Source: Hyphomicrobiales bacterium
GTDB lineage: Bacteria; Pseudomonadota; Alphaproteobacteria; Rhizobiales; Aestuariivirgaceae
Assembly: GCA_025359265.1 (NCBI GenBank)
Contig: JANYHB010000029.1
Coordinates: 1-55,376, forward strand
DNA length: 55,376 nt
Direction of reading: 5' to 3'
Part shown: one piece after another, positions 35,463 to 45,092 of the stretch
How positions within the stretch are numbered: the first letter of the stretch is position 1
Layout of the letters: each line of letters begins with the position of its first letter
Translations under genes and position numbers: made by a program
Notes under the pieces: model-generated
The model's input: only the letters and a program-made list of their open reading frames with translations
Told to the model about the DNA's origin: nothing
Databases searched by the model: none

Positions 35463-36365
35463 ATGAATTGGATCAAAAATTTCGTTCGCCCGCGCATTCG
35501 TTCTATCCTTGGGGCAGCAACCACCAAACGCGACGTGCCAGAGAACATGTGGATCAAAGATCCTGATTCTGGCGAAATGGTTTTTTATAAAGACTTAGAA
35601 GCTAACCAATTTGTGTTTCCGGGTTCGCAGCACCATCACCGCATGCCGGCAGCTTTGCGGTTTTCATCCATGTTTGACGGTGGTGAATTTGATAAACTGG
35701 CGGCGCCATCGGTGCCATTAGATCCTTTGAGATTTCGCGCTGAGAAAAAATATACTGATCAGTTGCGTGATGCCAAAGCGAAGTCTGGCGTAGAAGATTC
35801 GGTGCAGGCCGGCTTTGGCCAGGTGAATGAGCAGCCGATGGTGATTGGTGTTCAAGATATGGGGTTTATCGGTGGCTCTCTGGGCATGGCGGCGGGCGAT
35901 GCGATTATTGCAGCCATGCGCTTTGCGGTCTCCAAACAATGCCCGTTTGTAATGTTCGTCGCGTCAGGCGGGGCACGCATGCAGGAAGGCATTCTTTCGC
36001 TGATGCAGCTGCCACGCACGACAATTGCGGTGCAGGAGTTACGGGCCGCCAAACTGCCCTATATTGTGGTGCTGACCAATCCAACAACTGGCGGGGTGAC
36101 GGCATCCTACGCCATGTTGGGTGATGTGCATTTGGCTGAGCCTAAGGCCATTATCGGCTTTGCGGGCCAGCGCGTGATTGAGCAGACCATTCGCGAAAAA
36201 TTGCCCGAAGGCTTTCAGCGCTCAGAATATCTAATGGATCATGGCATGGTTGATATGGTGGTGCACCGCCATGAGATGAAAACAACTGTGTCTCGTATAG
36301 CGCGGTTGCTGAGCCAGAAAGACGCGCGTGCCATGACGGGGGCTTTGGTGCCTGTTTCCGCTTAG
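35463..36365 (+). CDS. accD: Acetyl-CoA carboxylase carboxyltransferase beta subunit
   Basis: AccD with AccA transfers the carboxyl group from biotin to acetyl-CoA, making malonyl-CoA for fatty acid synthesis. The 300-residue protein has the N-terminal [12 protein letters not shown], then the crotonase-like domain [51 protein letters not shown] and [13 protein letters not shown]. The zinc ribbon near residues 28-55 lacks all four cysteines found in E. coli AccD (here [18 protein letters not shown]), so this form probably binds no zinc. Lies between trpA and folC. Confidence 0.95.
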   Translation: MNWIKNFVRPRIRSILGAATTKRDVPENMWIKDPDSGEMVFYKDLEANQFVFPGSQHHHRMPAALRFSSMFDGGEFDKLAAPSVPLDPLRFRAEKKYTDQLRDAKAKSGVEDSVQAGFGQVNEQPMVIGVQDMGFIGGSLGMAAGDAIIAAMRFAVSKQCPFVMFVASGGARMQEGILSLMQLPRTTIAVQELRAAKLPYIVVLTNPTTGGVTASYAMLGDVHLAEPKAIIGFAGQRVIEQTIREKLPEGFQRSEYLMDHGMVDMVVHRHEMKTTVSRIARLLSQKDARAMTGALVPVSA

Positions 36366-36374
36366 GATCCTGCA

Positions 36375-37700
36375 ATGCGCAGTGACGCCATTCTCATGCG
36401 GCTGTTGGCGCTGCATCCCAAGATTATCGATCTTTCGCTCGAGCGCATGGAGCGATTGCTGGCGCGGCTGGGAAACCCGGAGCGTAAACTTCCGCCAATT
36501 ATTCACATCGCTGGCACCAATGGCAAAGGCTCTACGCTGGCGTTTATGCGCGCGATGATGGAAGCGGCAGGGCTTAAGGTTCACGCTTATGTTTCGCCGC
36601 ATCTGGTGCGATTTCATGAGCGGATTCGGATCAGCGGCGAACTTATTGTAGAGTCAGACCTTGTGGCGCTGCTGGAAGAGTGTGAAGCGGCCAATGGCAC
36701 CGAGCCCATTACATTTTTCGAAATTACCACGGCAGCTGCATTTTTGGCCTTCGCACGCATGCCAGCGGATTATTTGCTTTTGGAAGTTGGCTTGGGTGGA
36801 AGGCTTGATGCCACCAATGTGGTGACACAGCCTGCAGTGAGTGTAATCACGTCCATCGGACTTGATCATCAACAATATCTTGGTGAGACGATCGAAGAGA
36901 TTGCCCGCGAGAAGGCGGGCATATTAAAGCACGGCTGCGTGGGTGTGTTGGGGGCCAACTCACCCGAGGTGCGCAATGAAATTGAGCGTGTGGCAGCGCA
37001 CGTTGGTGTACCGTTGAAAATATCGGGCCAAGAGTGGCAGGCTTATGCACAGCATGGGCGCGTGGTGTTTCAAGATGAGGATGGGCTTCTGGATTTGCCC
37101 ATGCCTGCACTGGCAGGGCTTTATCAGATAGATAATGCTGGCAATGCCATTGCAGCACTTCGTGTGTTGGATGATGAGCGCATCACCGAATACGCCATTG
37201 CAGAAGGTTTGCGCAAAGTCACTTGGCCTGCACGGATGCAGAATTTGGGTGATGGGTTATTGCGCAACTTTGTAACGCAGGGCACCGAAGTTTGGTTGGA
37301 TGGCGGCCATAATGGCCCCGCTGGCCCCGTGGTGGCGCAGGCGCTGCGGGATGTGGCCAAGTGTGGGCCAAAGCCAGTGGTGTTGATTTGGGGGATGTTG
37401 AATACGAAAAACCCCGGTGCATTTATTATGAATTTTAAAGGGCTGGCGGATGAAGTGATCTGCTTGGCCATACCCGATGAGGTAAATGCCATTTCAGCAA
37501 ATGAGCTGGCAGACGTGGCAAAACGCAACGGGCTGCGGTGTTCCGCCGCTCATTCTATTCCAAAAGCATTGGAGCACGCCTGCGCATCGCATCCTGCCCC
37601 ACGCATTCTCATCTGCGGCTCACTTTATCTGGCGGGCCATGTTCTGGCACTGCATTCTGGCCAGGAAGCCTCTGCTGTTAGCGGAGCGGCTAAACGCTAA
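36375..37700 (+). CDS. folC: Bifunctional folylpolyglutamate/dihydrofolate synthase
   Basis: FolC adds glutamate to dihydropteroate and to folates, using ATP. The 441-residue Mur-ligase-like protein has the P-loop IHIAGTNGKGSTLAFMRAMM, AYVSPHLVRFHERIRISGE, the lysine/glutamate region YLLLEVGLGGRLDATNVV, SVITSIGLDHQQYLG with metal-binding histidine, EIAREKAGILK and the C-terminal VWLDGGHNGPAGPVVAQAL. It ends the rightward operon and overlaps the convergent trxA by 4 bases. Confidence 0.95.
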   Translation: MRSDAILMRLLALHPKIIDLSLERMERLLARLGNPERKLPPIIHIAGTNGKGSTLAFMRAMMEAAGLKVHAYVSPHLVRFHERIRISGELIVESDLVALLEECEAANGTEPITFFEITTAAAFLAFARMPADYLLLEVGLGGRLDATNVVTQPAVSVITSIGLDHQQYLGETIEEIAREKAGILKHGCVGVLGANSPEVRNEIERVAAHVGVPLKISGQEWQAYAQHGRVVFQDEDGLLDLPMPALAGLYQIDNAGNAIAALRVLDDERITEYAIAEGLRKVTWPARMQNLGDGLLRNFVTQGTEVWLDGGHNGPAGPVVAQALRDVAKCGPKPVVLIWGMLNTKNPGAFIMNFKGLADEVICLAIPDEVNAISANELADVAKRNGLRCSAAHSIPKALEHACASHPAPRILICGSLYLAGHVLALHSGQEASAVSGAAKR

Positions 37701-38017
37701 ATAGCCCCTTCGATCCAACTTTTGAGTGCGTTCTTGGCGTTGGCACCCACTTGCGTGGCCGCATGCTTGCCGTCTTTGAACACCATGAGCGTGGGAATGG
37801 AGCGAATGCCCAGTTGCGAAGCGACGTTAGGGTTTTCATCAATGTTTAACTTCACAATTTTGGCCCGCGGACCAAGTTCTTTGGCGATCTCTTCCAGATG
37901 CGGGCCAATGATCTTGCAAGGGCCACACCACTCCGCCCAGAAATCAACGACCACCGGAGTAGTGGATTTTAGAACTTCCGCTTCAAAACTGGCATCGGTG
38001 ACTTTGTGGGTAGACAT
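37697..38017 (-). CDS. trxA: Thioredoxin
   Basis: A 106-residue cytoplasmic dithiol reductase with the active site WAEWCGPCKIIGP and the cis-proline in IRSIPTLMVFKDG. ATG 38017 (MSTHKVTDASFEAEV) is the family start; an extension to 38071 has no homology and runs into the addA end. It is downstream of addA (50-base gap) on the same strand, the conserved alphaproteobacterial order, and convergent with folC. Confidence 0.97.
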   Translation of the reverse strand: MSTHKVTDASFEAEVLKSTTPVVVDFWAEWCGPCKIIGPHLEEIAKELGPRAKIVKLNIDENPNVASQLGIRSIPTLMVFKDGKHAATQVGANAKNALKSWIEGAI

Positions 38018-38067
38018 GCGTGAATCTCCTGAACAAACACCAGAAGTAGGCAGTGAAGGGTCTTTCG

Positions 38068-41000
38068 TCAAGCCTCAGTGCGTTCAACCTCTTGCATGGC
38101 TGCCGTGAGAAGGGTTTCTGATAAAATCTCCAAGTTTCCGGACTGCGTCCATAACAGAGCGGCAGTGACCGGCCTGCCGGGGAATGCCGCACGCAGCAAA
38201 TGCACATAAGCTGCCATTTGCTGCACATACGCAGTTTTTGATTCGGAAACGGAACGATCGGTTTTATAATCCAGCAACCAAATGCCTGCGTTGGTCACTT
38301 TGAGCCGATCAAGTCTGCCGGTGATGGAGCGACCATTGGGCAGCTTTCCTGCAATGTCAGATTCGCCGCGGCTTTGCGGGCCTAGAAATGGCGCAACATC
38401 GGTCTGAGAAATCACATCTGCCAAGTGCGCGGCTTCCGCTTTTGTCAGGCCCAATCTTTGAGCGCGGGCGAGGGCTAGATCAGCGCGTTCTAGCGGATTG
38501 GCATCTGCCAGTTCTTCCAATAACTTATGAGCGGCGCGGCCATGGCGGGCAGCGATAGCATTATATCCTTTTGGGCCCCGCGACAGTGCCGTTACGGCCA
38601 GTGACAACGACAGCTTTTCAGAGGGCGCAGGCTGATCGAGCCATGGTGGGGTTTCCATTTTTTGGGCGATCGCATTTTTATCGGGAAGAAGCCACACATC
38701 AGCCGAACCACAGTGCAGCGACCCATCGGCTGCGAGTGGGCCCACAGCATCCGTTATGATGCGCCACCAACTGTTGTGTTTCACCTCGCCTTTTTTAGGT
38801 GCAATGCCGGAAATGTAAAGTTCATCGGCGGCTCTGGTCATCGCCACATAGAGAAGGCGCATGCTTTCGGCTTCCTGAAGATCATCGGTGGTTTGCTTCC
38901 ACTTTTCCAGAATTTCGATATGGGGTTTGGCATCACTCACCACCCAAATCGGAAGGCCGGGGGCTTGTTCTTCCATTGGCACATGAACGACCGCCGGCAT
39001 GCTGACGTTGGTTTTGGGAACGAAAGCAGCGTCGGCTAAAATGACAATGGGTGCTTCCAGGCCTTTCGCGCCATGCACCGTCATCAAGCGCACCGCACCT
39101 GAGCCTTTTTCCATTTCACGTTTCAACACCGTGTCGGTTGCTTCAAACCAACGCAGAAATCCGAAGATGGAGGGGCCATGTTCAGCCTCATAGTCCAGCG
39201 CATAATCCAAAAGAGCATCACTGGCTTCAATGGCTTCGACATCCAAGCGGGCCATTATGGCACGGCGCTTGGAGTTGAGAACTTCTGACAACACTGCGTG
39301 TGGACCCGCTTGCGTTGCAAACTTTCGCAAGGATGCAAACCAGACGGCGTTTTCTCCTCCGATGATTTCGCCCAGTGGCTTATGACGGTTGTAGGCGTTG
39401 GCAAATAATTCCTCTTCACCGAGAGGTTCAGGCACCAGCGGTGATTTAAGAATGACGGCCAGCGCATAATCATCCTGCGGCAACAACAGCGCTTGCAGAA
39501 GCATCAGCAGATCTTTGACTATGAGCGAATTCAACAAACTTAAACGATCCGCACCCGATACCGGCACTTGGGCGGAGCGCAGTTCAGCCAGCACCATGCG
39601 GAAAATATCATTTCGGCGGCGAAATAAAATCAAAACATCATCAGCCAATACTGTCCTATCGCTGCTTGCTAACTTGCGCGGATTTTCGGGATTGAGCCAA
39701 GCCTTGATTTTTTGGGCAATGTTGCGCGCAAGTTGGCGTTTGGGAGAAGCTTGTGGTGGACGATCAATGGGTTTAACCCATGGATCGGATGGGGCGTCTT
39801 CATCAAATTCTACCAGCGGCCAAATTTCGAAAATGCCTTCTTGGCCGTATCGGGCGGAGCTGTGGGGATTGCTGTTCAGCGTTTCGATGCCCGAGCGGGC
39901 GAGCCCGGCATCGGAAAACACTTTGTTCACAGCGTCTAATATTGGCTGAGTGCTGCGATAGGAAATTCCTAATTTTTCTTCCTGTAACAATTCACTGATC
40001 TTGGTATACTTCTGCCTGGCCCCGTCATAGGCTGCAGCATCTGCACCTTGGAAACTATAGATCGACTGTTTCTGATCACCGACCACAAATAATGTGCGCG
40101 GATCCTGACGTGGGGTGCCGTTACCTGCAAAAAATTCTTGTGCGAGTGCATCGACAATTCGCCATTGGTCGCGTCCCGTATCCTGGGCTTCATCCAGCAA
40201 AATATGGGTGAGGCCGCTATCAAGTTTGTACAGCACCCATTGGGTGGCGTTGCGATTTGACAAGAGCCTTGCGGTGCGATTGATCAAATCCGCAAAATCA
40301 TATTGCCCGGTGCGGCGTTTTTCTTCTTCGATGCGCGATAATATGGCTTTCGCCAGCGTAAAAGCGTGTGCGCTGCAGGCTATGATGTCTTGCGTGTTGC
40401 GCGCCATCAGGCGTTGCCAAAACAACGCTTGTTGCTGAACCAGGAACTGTTCGGTTTGCGGATGGGCGGATTTGGCAGATTTACTGGCGAGGCTGGCTTC
40501 AGCACGCAGTTCTTTGCCATCGTTTTTGGTGAAATATTTCAACAGAGTCGGCAATGGATCATGCACTGTTGCAATATCATTCAAAAGGTTTGGCACATGA
40601 AGCGTGCCGTGCTTGCCGTAAGGCTTCATGATGTGGGCATGACGGGCAAAAGCTTCGCGATCCAACGCAATCAGCTCTGCGTGGGCGGCCTCTGGTGTGG
40701 TCAACAGCTCAAGCCCCAAGGCATGCTTCACCGCGATTGTATAAAGTTCGCCGTCGAGAGAGGCCAAATCGGGGCCCAGCTTGACAAGGCGGGAAACGTA
40801 GACTTCCATCAAATTATCAAACTGTTCTTTGTTCAAACGATCAGAAAGATTTGCGAAGGCGGCTGCGAGATCGCTGTCTTCGGTTTGCTCAGCGGAATTC
40901 AGCACTGCCGCTGTTGCGCGTTCCTGCAATTCATCGGCACTGCGATCATCCAAAACCCTGAAGCCCGGTGCCAGACCAGCCTCAACGGGAAAGAGATGCA

Positions 41001-41406
41001 GCAGCCTTTCGCAGAAGGCGTGGATGGTTTGAATTTTCAGGCCGCCCGGGGTTTCCAACGCGGCAGTAAACAATCTCCGCGCACGGCTGAGTAGATTTCT
41101 ATTACTCCCATCTTCATCCATGGCGATGAGAGATTTTGAGAGGCTTTCATCGCTGAGGCTTGTCCATTCCCCCAGGCGCATGAAAAGACGCCCTGCCATT
41201 TCTGCGGCGGCGGCTTTGGTATATGTGATGCACAGGATGGACGCTGGCTCAGCACCGCTAAGCAACAGTCGCACCACGCGCTCCACGAGAACGTGGGTTT
41301 TTCCAGAGCCAGCGTTGGCTGAAACCCATACTGACTTTTTGGGATCTGCGGCGCTTTGCTGCTGCGGCGTGGCCACCAACTTCTCTTTGGGAAGACCGAC
41401 CGTCAC
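38068..41406 (-). CDS. addA: Double-strand break repair helicase-nuclease AddA
   Basis: AddA with AddB unwinds and resects broken DNA for RecA loading. The 1112-residue protein is a UvrD-type helicase with Walker A WVSANAGSGKTHVLVERVVR, ILCITYTKAAAAEM (motif Ia), ILLDEAQDTGRDQWR (motif II), VVGDQKQSIYSFQGADA (motif III), VRLMTVHGAKGLEAPIV (motif V) and LLYVAMTRA (motif VI), and a C-terminal RecB-type nuclease with LLDYKTDR. I take GTG 41406, overlapping the addB stop by 4 bases; ATG 41442 lacks a ribosome site. Confidence 0.95.
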   Translation of the reverse strand: MTVGLPKEKLVATPQQQSAADPKKSVWVSANAGSGKTHVLVERVVRLLLSGAEPASILCITYTKAAAAEMAGRLFMRLGEWTSLSDESLSKSLIAMDEDGSNRNLLSRARRLFTAALETPGGLKIQTIHAFCERLLHLFPVEAGLAPGFRVLDDRSADELQERATAAVLNSAEQTEDSDLAAAFANLSDRLNKEQFDNLMEVYVSRLVKLGPDLASLDGELYTIAVKHALGLELLTTPEAAHAELIALDREAFARHAHIMKPYGKHGTLHVPNLLNDIATVHDPLPTLLKYFTKNDGKELRAEASLASKSAKSAHPQTEQFLVQQQALFWQRLMARNTQDIIACSAHAFTLAKAILSRIEEEKRRTGQYDFADLINRTARLLSNRNATQWVLYKLDSGLTHILLDEAQDTGRDQWRIVDALAQEFFAGNGTPRQDPRTLFVVGDQKQSIYSFQGADAAAYDGARQKYTKISELLQEEKLGISYRSTQPILDAVNKVFSDAGLARSGIETLNSNPHSSARYGQEGIFEIWPLVEFDEDAPSDPWVKPIDRPPQASPKRQLARNIAQKIKAWLNPENPRKLASSDRTVLADDVLILFRRRNDIFRMVLAELRSAQVPVSGADRLSLLNSLIVKDLLMLLQALLLPQDDYALAVILKSPLVPEPLGEEELFANAYNRHKPLGEIIGGENAVWFASLRKFATQAGPHAVLSEVLNSKRRAIMARLDVEAIEASDALLDYALDYEAEHGPSIFGFLRWFEATDTVLKREMEKGSGAVRLMTVHGAKGLEAPIVILADAAFVPKTNVSMPAVVHVPMEEQAPGLPIWVVSDAKPHIEILEKWKQTTDDLQEAESMRLLYVAMTRAADELYISGIAPKKGEVKHNSWWRIITDAVGPLAADGSLHCGSADVWLLPDKNAIAQKMETPPWLDQPAPSEKLSLSLAVTALSRGPKGYNAIAARHGRAAHKLLEELADANPLERADLALARAQRLGLTKAEAAHLADVISQTDVAPFLGPQSRGESDIAGKLPNGRSITGRLDRLKVTNAGIWLLDYKTDRSVSESKTAYVQQMAAYVHLLRAAFPGRPVTAALLWTQSGNLEILSETLLTAAMQEVERTEA

Positions 41407-44381
41407 GACTGCACCCCGGATTTTTGACTGGAAAGCTGCCATTCAAGATAGCGTGAGAGATGATCATAGTCCGTCTCGCCATCATCCTCATTGGCAATGA
41501 GGCGCGGCAAATAAGCAACGTCCTGGCCGCGATAGATTTGTAATAGCGCCTTAAAGCGATCAAGATGTATTTTAGCTAATTCATCCACTTTGTCGCCCGT
41601 TGCTGATCGCACTTTCATGCTGCTGCGACTGCGGCCAATTTGAATGTATAATGCTTCCGCAATGGAACTTGCGGTAAGCGGCGCAAACGCCCCTTCCAAC
41701 AGCATGGCTGATTGCAAAGTCATCTGCGGGTTAAGACCTGTTTGAACTTCTTTGGCTGTGGGCGGGCTTCCGGTTTTATAATCAATCAGCCTAACGGCGC
41801 CGTTTTGCATGATGTCGATCCGGTCTGCGCGCGCGCTGAGAACATAATCATCGTGCTCAAGTTTAAATTTCAGTCGGCCAGAGCTTTCAGTTTTGATGCT
41901 CAGCAAATCATTTTCAAAATCCCTTTCCTGCTTGGCCAACCACGCTGCCACACGGCGGAAATGCGGCCACCAAAAACTTCGCGCCTCAGCATTGCCTTTC
42001 AAGGCCATAAAGGCTTTTTCACCAGCGGCCAACAAGCTTTGTTCGCTGCGATCATTCTGCGCATTCCAAAGGTATAAGGCTTGGTGAAACAGAGTGCCGC
42101 GATCTGATGCGTCTGGTGCAAAGCCAAATGCCGCGAGCGGCTCCAGCGCCAAAACCTTGCGGGCATAAATCGCATAAGGATTGCGGATAAGCTTTTCCAC
42201 TTCCGTTGCACTGAAACGGCGTGGACGCGCGGCGAGCGGCGGCGCGAAGGCCGGTTTTGCGATGGGTGCGCCCAAGGGCTCTGAGCCACTTGGTGTTTTC
42301 AACAATGCGGCCAGCGCCAAAAATTCGTCACCCCGCTTATTGTCACGATCAAGGCCCGCTGCCACATGCACATTGGACAGGCGCAGCAGCCAACGCGACG
42401 GATTGGCTGGTGCATGGTTGATGCGTTTTGACCAAGTGAGAATAACTTCGGGAAGGGCCAGGCCCTGCTCAAAATCATGCGCTGCCATCCCGATGTCGCG
42501 CTCGGGCTGAGGCAAGCCCAATTCTTTGCGCATGCTGCGATTTAGCCATGGGCCGGGATCAGGCTGCGCCGGCCAACTCGCTTCATTAAGGCCGCCCAGA
42601 ATCACAAGATCAGCGGTAATCAAACGTGCTTCCAATGTGCCCAATATGGCGAGGCGCGAATGGCTGGTTGCGTCTGGACTTACCATCGTTGCGCGCAGCA
42701 GTTCGCGAAGGAGTAAAGCTGCATCATGAACTGGCAGAGGATGGGGGAGTTTGGCTTCGCTGGTCAACTCATCCAAAAAGTCAAGAATGTCTTTGTTTGA
42801 TTCATCATTCCAAATTTCCTTTGGCGTAACGCCTCGCAGAATGACTTCAAAATGTTTGACGTGTTCAGTCAGCGACGTGGGCGGCGCTGCAATGAATTCC
42901 TTAATCAAACCATCAAGCGCTTGCGCAAGTTTGAAAATAGCCTGCCAGTCTTCTTCGGTTAGTGCCTTGACGAGCGGGTGAGCATGATGATCAGCCACAT
43001 GCAAAGCACGAGCGTGGTGTGCCAGGCTTTCGTAAGATGTTCCTGACAGCGAGAGACCGCGCAGAACGGCGAACTCAAATTTTTCCAACACTCCAGCCAA
43101 AACACCTGTTTGAACATCATTGAGGCGCAGGAATGCGAAGCTTGTTTCGGATGTAAAGCCAGCAAGCACTGCTTGCAGTAATAAATCAAAAGCGAGACCA
43201 AGGCCGTGTTGGGCCAGAGTGGTGCCGGCGCTGTCGGTGATCGCGATTTTCCAACGCGCCAATTCTCTGATCACCCGTTTGGCGAGATCACGGTTGGGCG
43301 TGACAAGAATGGCAGTGCGGCTGGGTTGTTCCAAAGCCTGGCGGAGAATGACAGCAATGGCGCGCGCCTCGGCGTGGCGATCAGGGGCCGCAATTTCTGT
43401 GATGCCTTCAAACCCGCGAGACACCTTGGCTCTCTCGAGAGGCAGAATTTCGTGCCAACGCTCTGCCGTTTCCGAGGGACGCATCATTTCGCTGAGGAGG
43501 AAGCCGCGCGGCGAAGAACGCGGCCCCAACGGTGCAACCTGCGTTGGCTCCACGCCCAAACTTACGAGCAACTGCTGCAAAGCAAATTGCGGATGTTCTT
43601 CATTCAACACCGCCCAAGACAGTGGATCAATTTCCATATCAAGGCCGGAAAGCACAACGGCTCCTTCTTCGTGCCCCGCGATAGCGGCAAGAAGTTCGCG
43701 CGTTGCCGGAATGGTGCCGGTGGAACCGGCGGCAATGATTGGGCCAGCGCTGTGGCTGTGCTGAATGCGGCGAGCCTCAAGTCGAATGATAGCGCTGCGT
43801 CGTGCTGCAGCACCCATAGTGTGGCGCGCCGCTTGCTGACCGCGCAAAGTAACGGTGGCCAGCTGCAGAAGGCTGATTATGGCGCCACGGTGTTCAGCAA
43901 GATCAGAATTATAAAGCGCTGGCAATTTTCCGACATCGCATTCTTGTGTTTCAATCGTGGTGATAAATTCGCTGAGGCTTTTGGCGAGGTTCAAAGCTTG
44001 TGCCGGAGAGGCCAATATATCATTGGCGAAATCGATAGAGGAATGTTGCGATGCCCAGCCGCGCACAAGTTCTTGCAAGATCACCAAAGTTGCGGCCTTA
44101 GACATTGCGGGCGGCAATTCGCTGGCTACCATATCATCGCGCAAACGATCTTCATCCAAATCCCCAATCGGTTTGATGCGCGGCATAACCATGGCACTTA
44201 AACCGCTTTGAGATTGGAGAATTTCGCCGAAGGCCCTGGCGGCGCGGCGCGTTGGCAAAAGGATCGTCCAATCAGAGAGTGGACGCTGGGCATCGTAGAC
44301 GGGCAAGCGTTTGATAATGGCGTCTGCCAAGGTTTTTAAAAAATCGGCCCCGGCAGCAACGGTGTAGATGGGCAGGCCCAT
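41403..44381 (-). CDS. addB: Double-strand break repair protein AddB
   Basis: The 992-residue partner of AddA. It has an inactivated helicase-like N-terminus (DWTILLPTRRAARAFGEILQ), a mid-region with VILGGLNEASWPAQPDPGPW and a C-terminal PD-(D/E)xK nuclease with ADRIDIMQNGAVRLIDYKTG. This is the alphaproteobacterial AddB form. No iron-sulfur cysteine set is obvious. Starts 3 bases after the nucleotidyltransferase stop, overlaps addA by 4. Long antisense open frames here (for example 43206-44201) are shadows. Confidence 0.95.
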   Translation of the reverse strand: MGLPIYTVAAGADFLKTLADAIIKRLPVYDAQRPLSDWTILLPTRRAARAFGEILQSQSGLSAMVMPRIKPIGDLDEDRLRDDMVASELPPAMSKAATLVILQELVRGWASQHSSIDFANDILASPAQALNLAKSLSEFITTIETQECDVGKLPALYNSDLAEHRGAIISLLQLATVTLRGQQAARHTMGAAARRSAIIRLEARRIQHSHSAGPIIAAGSTGTIPATRELLAAIAGHEEGAVVLSGLDMEIDPLSWAVLNEEHPQFALQQLLVSLGVEPTQVAPLGPRSSPRGFLLSEMMRPSETAERWHEILPLERAKVSRGFEGITEIAAPDRHAEARAIAVILRQALEQPSRTAILVTPNRDLAKRVIRELARWKIAITDSAGTTLAQHGLGLAFDLLLQAVLAGFTSETSFAFLRLNDVQTGVLAGVLEKFEFAVLRGLSLSGTSYESLAHHARALHVADHHAHPLVKALTEEDWQAIFKLAQALDGLIKEFIAAPPTSLTEHVKHFEVILRGVTPKEIWNDESNKDILDFLDELTSEAKLPHPLPVHDAALLLRELLRATMVSPDATSHSRLAILGTLEARLITADLVILGGLNEASWPAQPDPGPWLNRSMRKELGLPQPERDIGMAAHDFEQGLALPEVILTWSKRINHAPANPSRWLLRLSNVHVAAGLDRDNKRGDEFLALAALLKTPSGSEPLGAPIAKPAFAPPLAARPRRFSATEVEKLIRNPYAIYARKVLALEPLAAFGFAPDASDRGTLFHQALYLWNAQNDRSEQSLLAAGEKAFMALKGNAEARSFWWPHFRRVAAWLAKQERDFENDLLSIKTESSGRLKFKLEHDDYVLSARADRIDIMQNGAVRLIDYKTGSPPTAKEVQTGLNPQMTLQSAMLLEGAFAPLTASSIAEALYIQIGRSRSSMKVRSATGDKVDELAKIHLDRFKALLQIYRGQDVAYLPRLIANEDDGETDYDHLSRYLEWQLSSQKSGVQS

Positions 44382-44384
44382 GGC

Positions 44385-45092
44385 CTACGCGCCTTCGAGA
44401 AAGGCTTCCGCCTTGGCTATGGCAGCGGGTGTGCCCACATGCAACCAGTGACCCGCATGCGCAATGCCGAACAGACGGCGCTTGGCGATGGCCTTATTCC
44501 ACAGCACATTCATGGAAAACTTGCCTGAGGCAATGCCCGCAAAAAGGCGCGGATGAACGATATAGCCGCCGATATAAGCCAGTCCATCAGACGTATTACG
44601 CGTGAGGCGGCCATCATTGCCAATGGTGAAATCTCCTTGCCCATCATAGCCTGTAGTTTGTTTTGGATCGACCAGCAACAAGCAGCAATCCATCTCTGCA
44701 TCATTCCAAAGAAGCGCCAGGCGCCGCAAGGCGGGTTGGCCTTTTTCCGTCCAGAAACAATCACTGTTCAATACAAAAAACGGATCTTCGCCCAACATGG
44801 GCAGTGCCCTTTGAATGCCGCCGCCGGTTTCCAGCACCGCATCCGTTTCATCCGAAACCTGCATATCAATGCCTTGCACAGATTTAGACCAAACTTCGAT
44901 TTGATCTGGCAAGTAATGCTTGTTGACGATAGCGCGCTGCACACGTGCAGCCTTCAAGTGATCTAGCCCATAGTCAATAATGCATTTACCTGCGACCTTC
45001 AACAGTGGTTTAGGCGTGGTTAGCGTGAGCGGGCGCATGCGCTGGCCCAAGCCTGCAGCCAAGATCATCGCTGTGTGGGGATGAAAGCTCAT
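44385..45092 (-). CDS. murU: Sugar nucleotidyltransferase, MurU-like
   Basis: A 235-residue nucleotidyltransferase with the signature AMILAAGLGQRMRPLTLTTP and KPLLKVAGKCIIDYGL, FFVLNSDCFW (metal-binding Asp) and a C-terminal WLHVGTPAAIAKAEAFL. MurU makes UDP-MurNAc from MurNAc-1-phosphate and UTP in peptidoglycan recycling, working after AmgK. The assignment to MurU rather than a mannose-1-phosphate guanylyltransferase rests on its overlap (4 bases) with the AmgK-containing fusion gene. The name is inferred from context. Confidence 0.85.
   Translation of the reverse strand: MSFHPHTAMILAAGLGQRMRPLTLTTPKPLLKVAGKCIIDYGLDHLKAARVQRAIVNKHYLPDQIEVWSKSVQGIDMQVSDETDAVLETGGGIQRALPMLGEDPFFVLNSDCFWTEKGQPALRRLALLWNDAEMDCCLLLVDPKQTTGYDGQGDFTIGNDGRLTRNTSDGLAYIGGYIVHPRLFAGIASGKFSMNVLWNKAIAKRRLFGIAHAGHWLHVGTPAAIAKAEAFLEGA

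Noticed and set aside
43206-44201. 331-codon open frame on the plus strand
   Set aside because: It is antisense to addB, has no recognisable domain or ribosome site, and its composition is the complement of a clearly coding gene.
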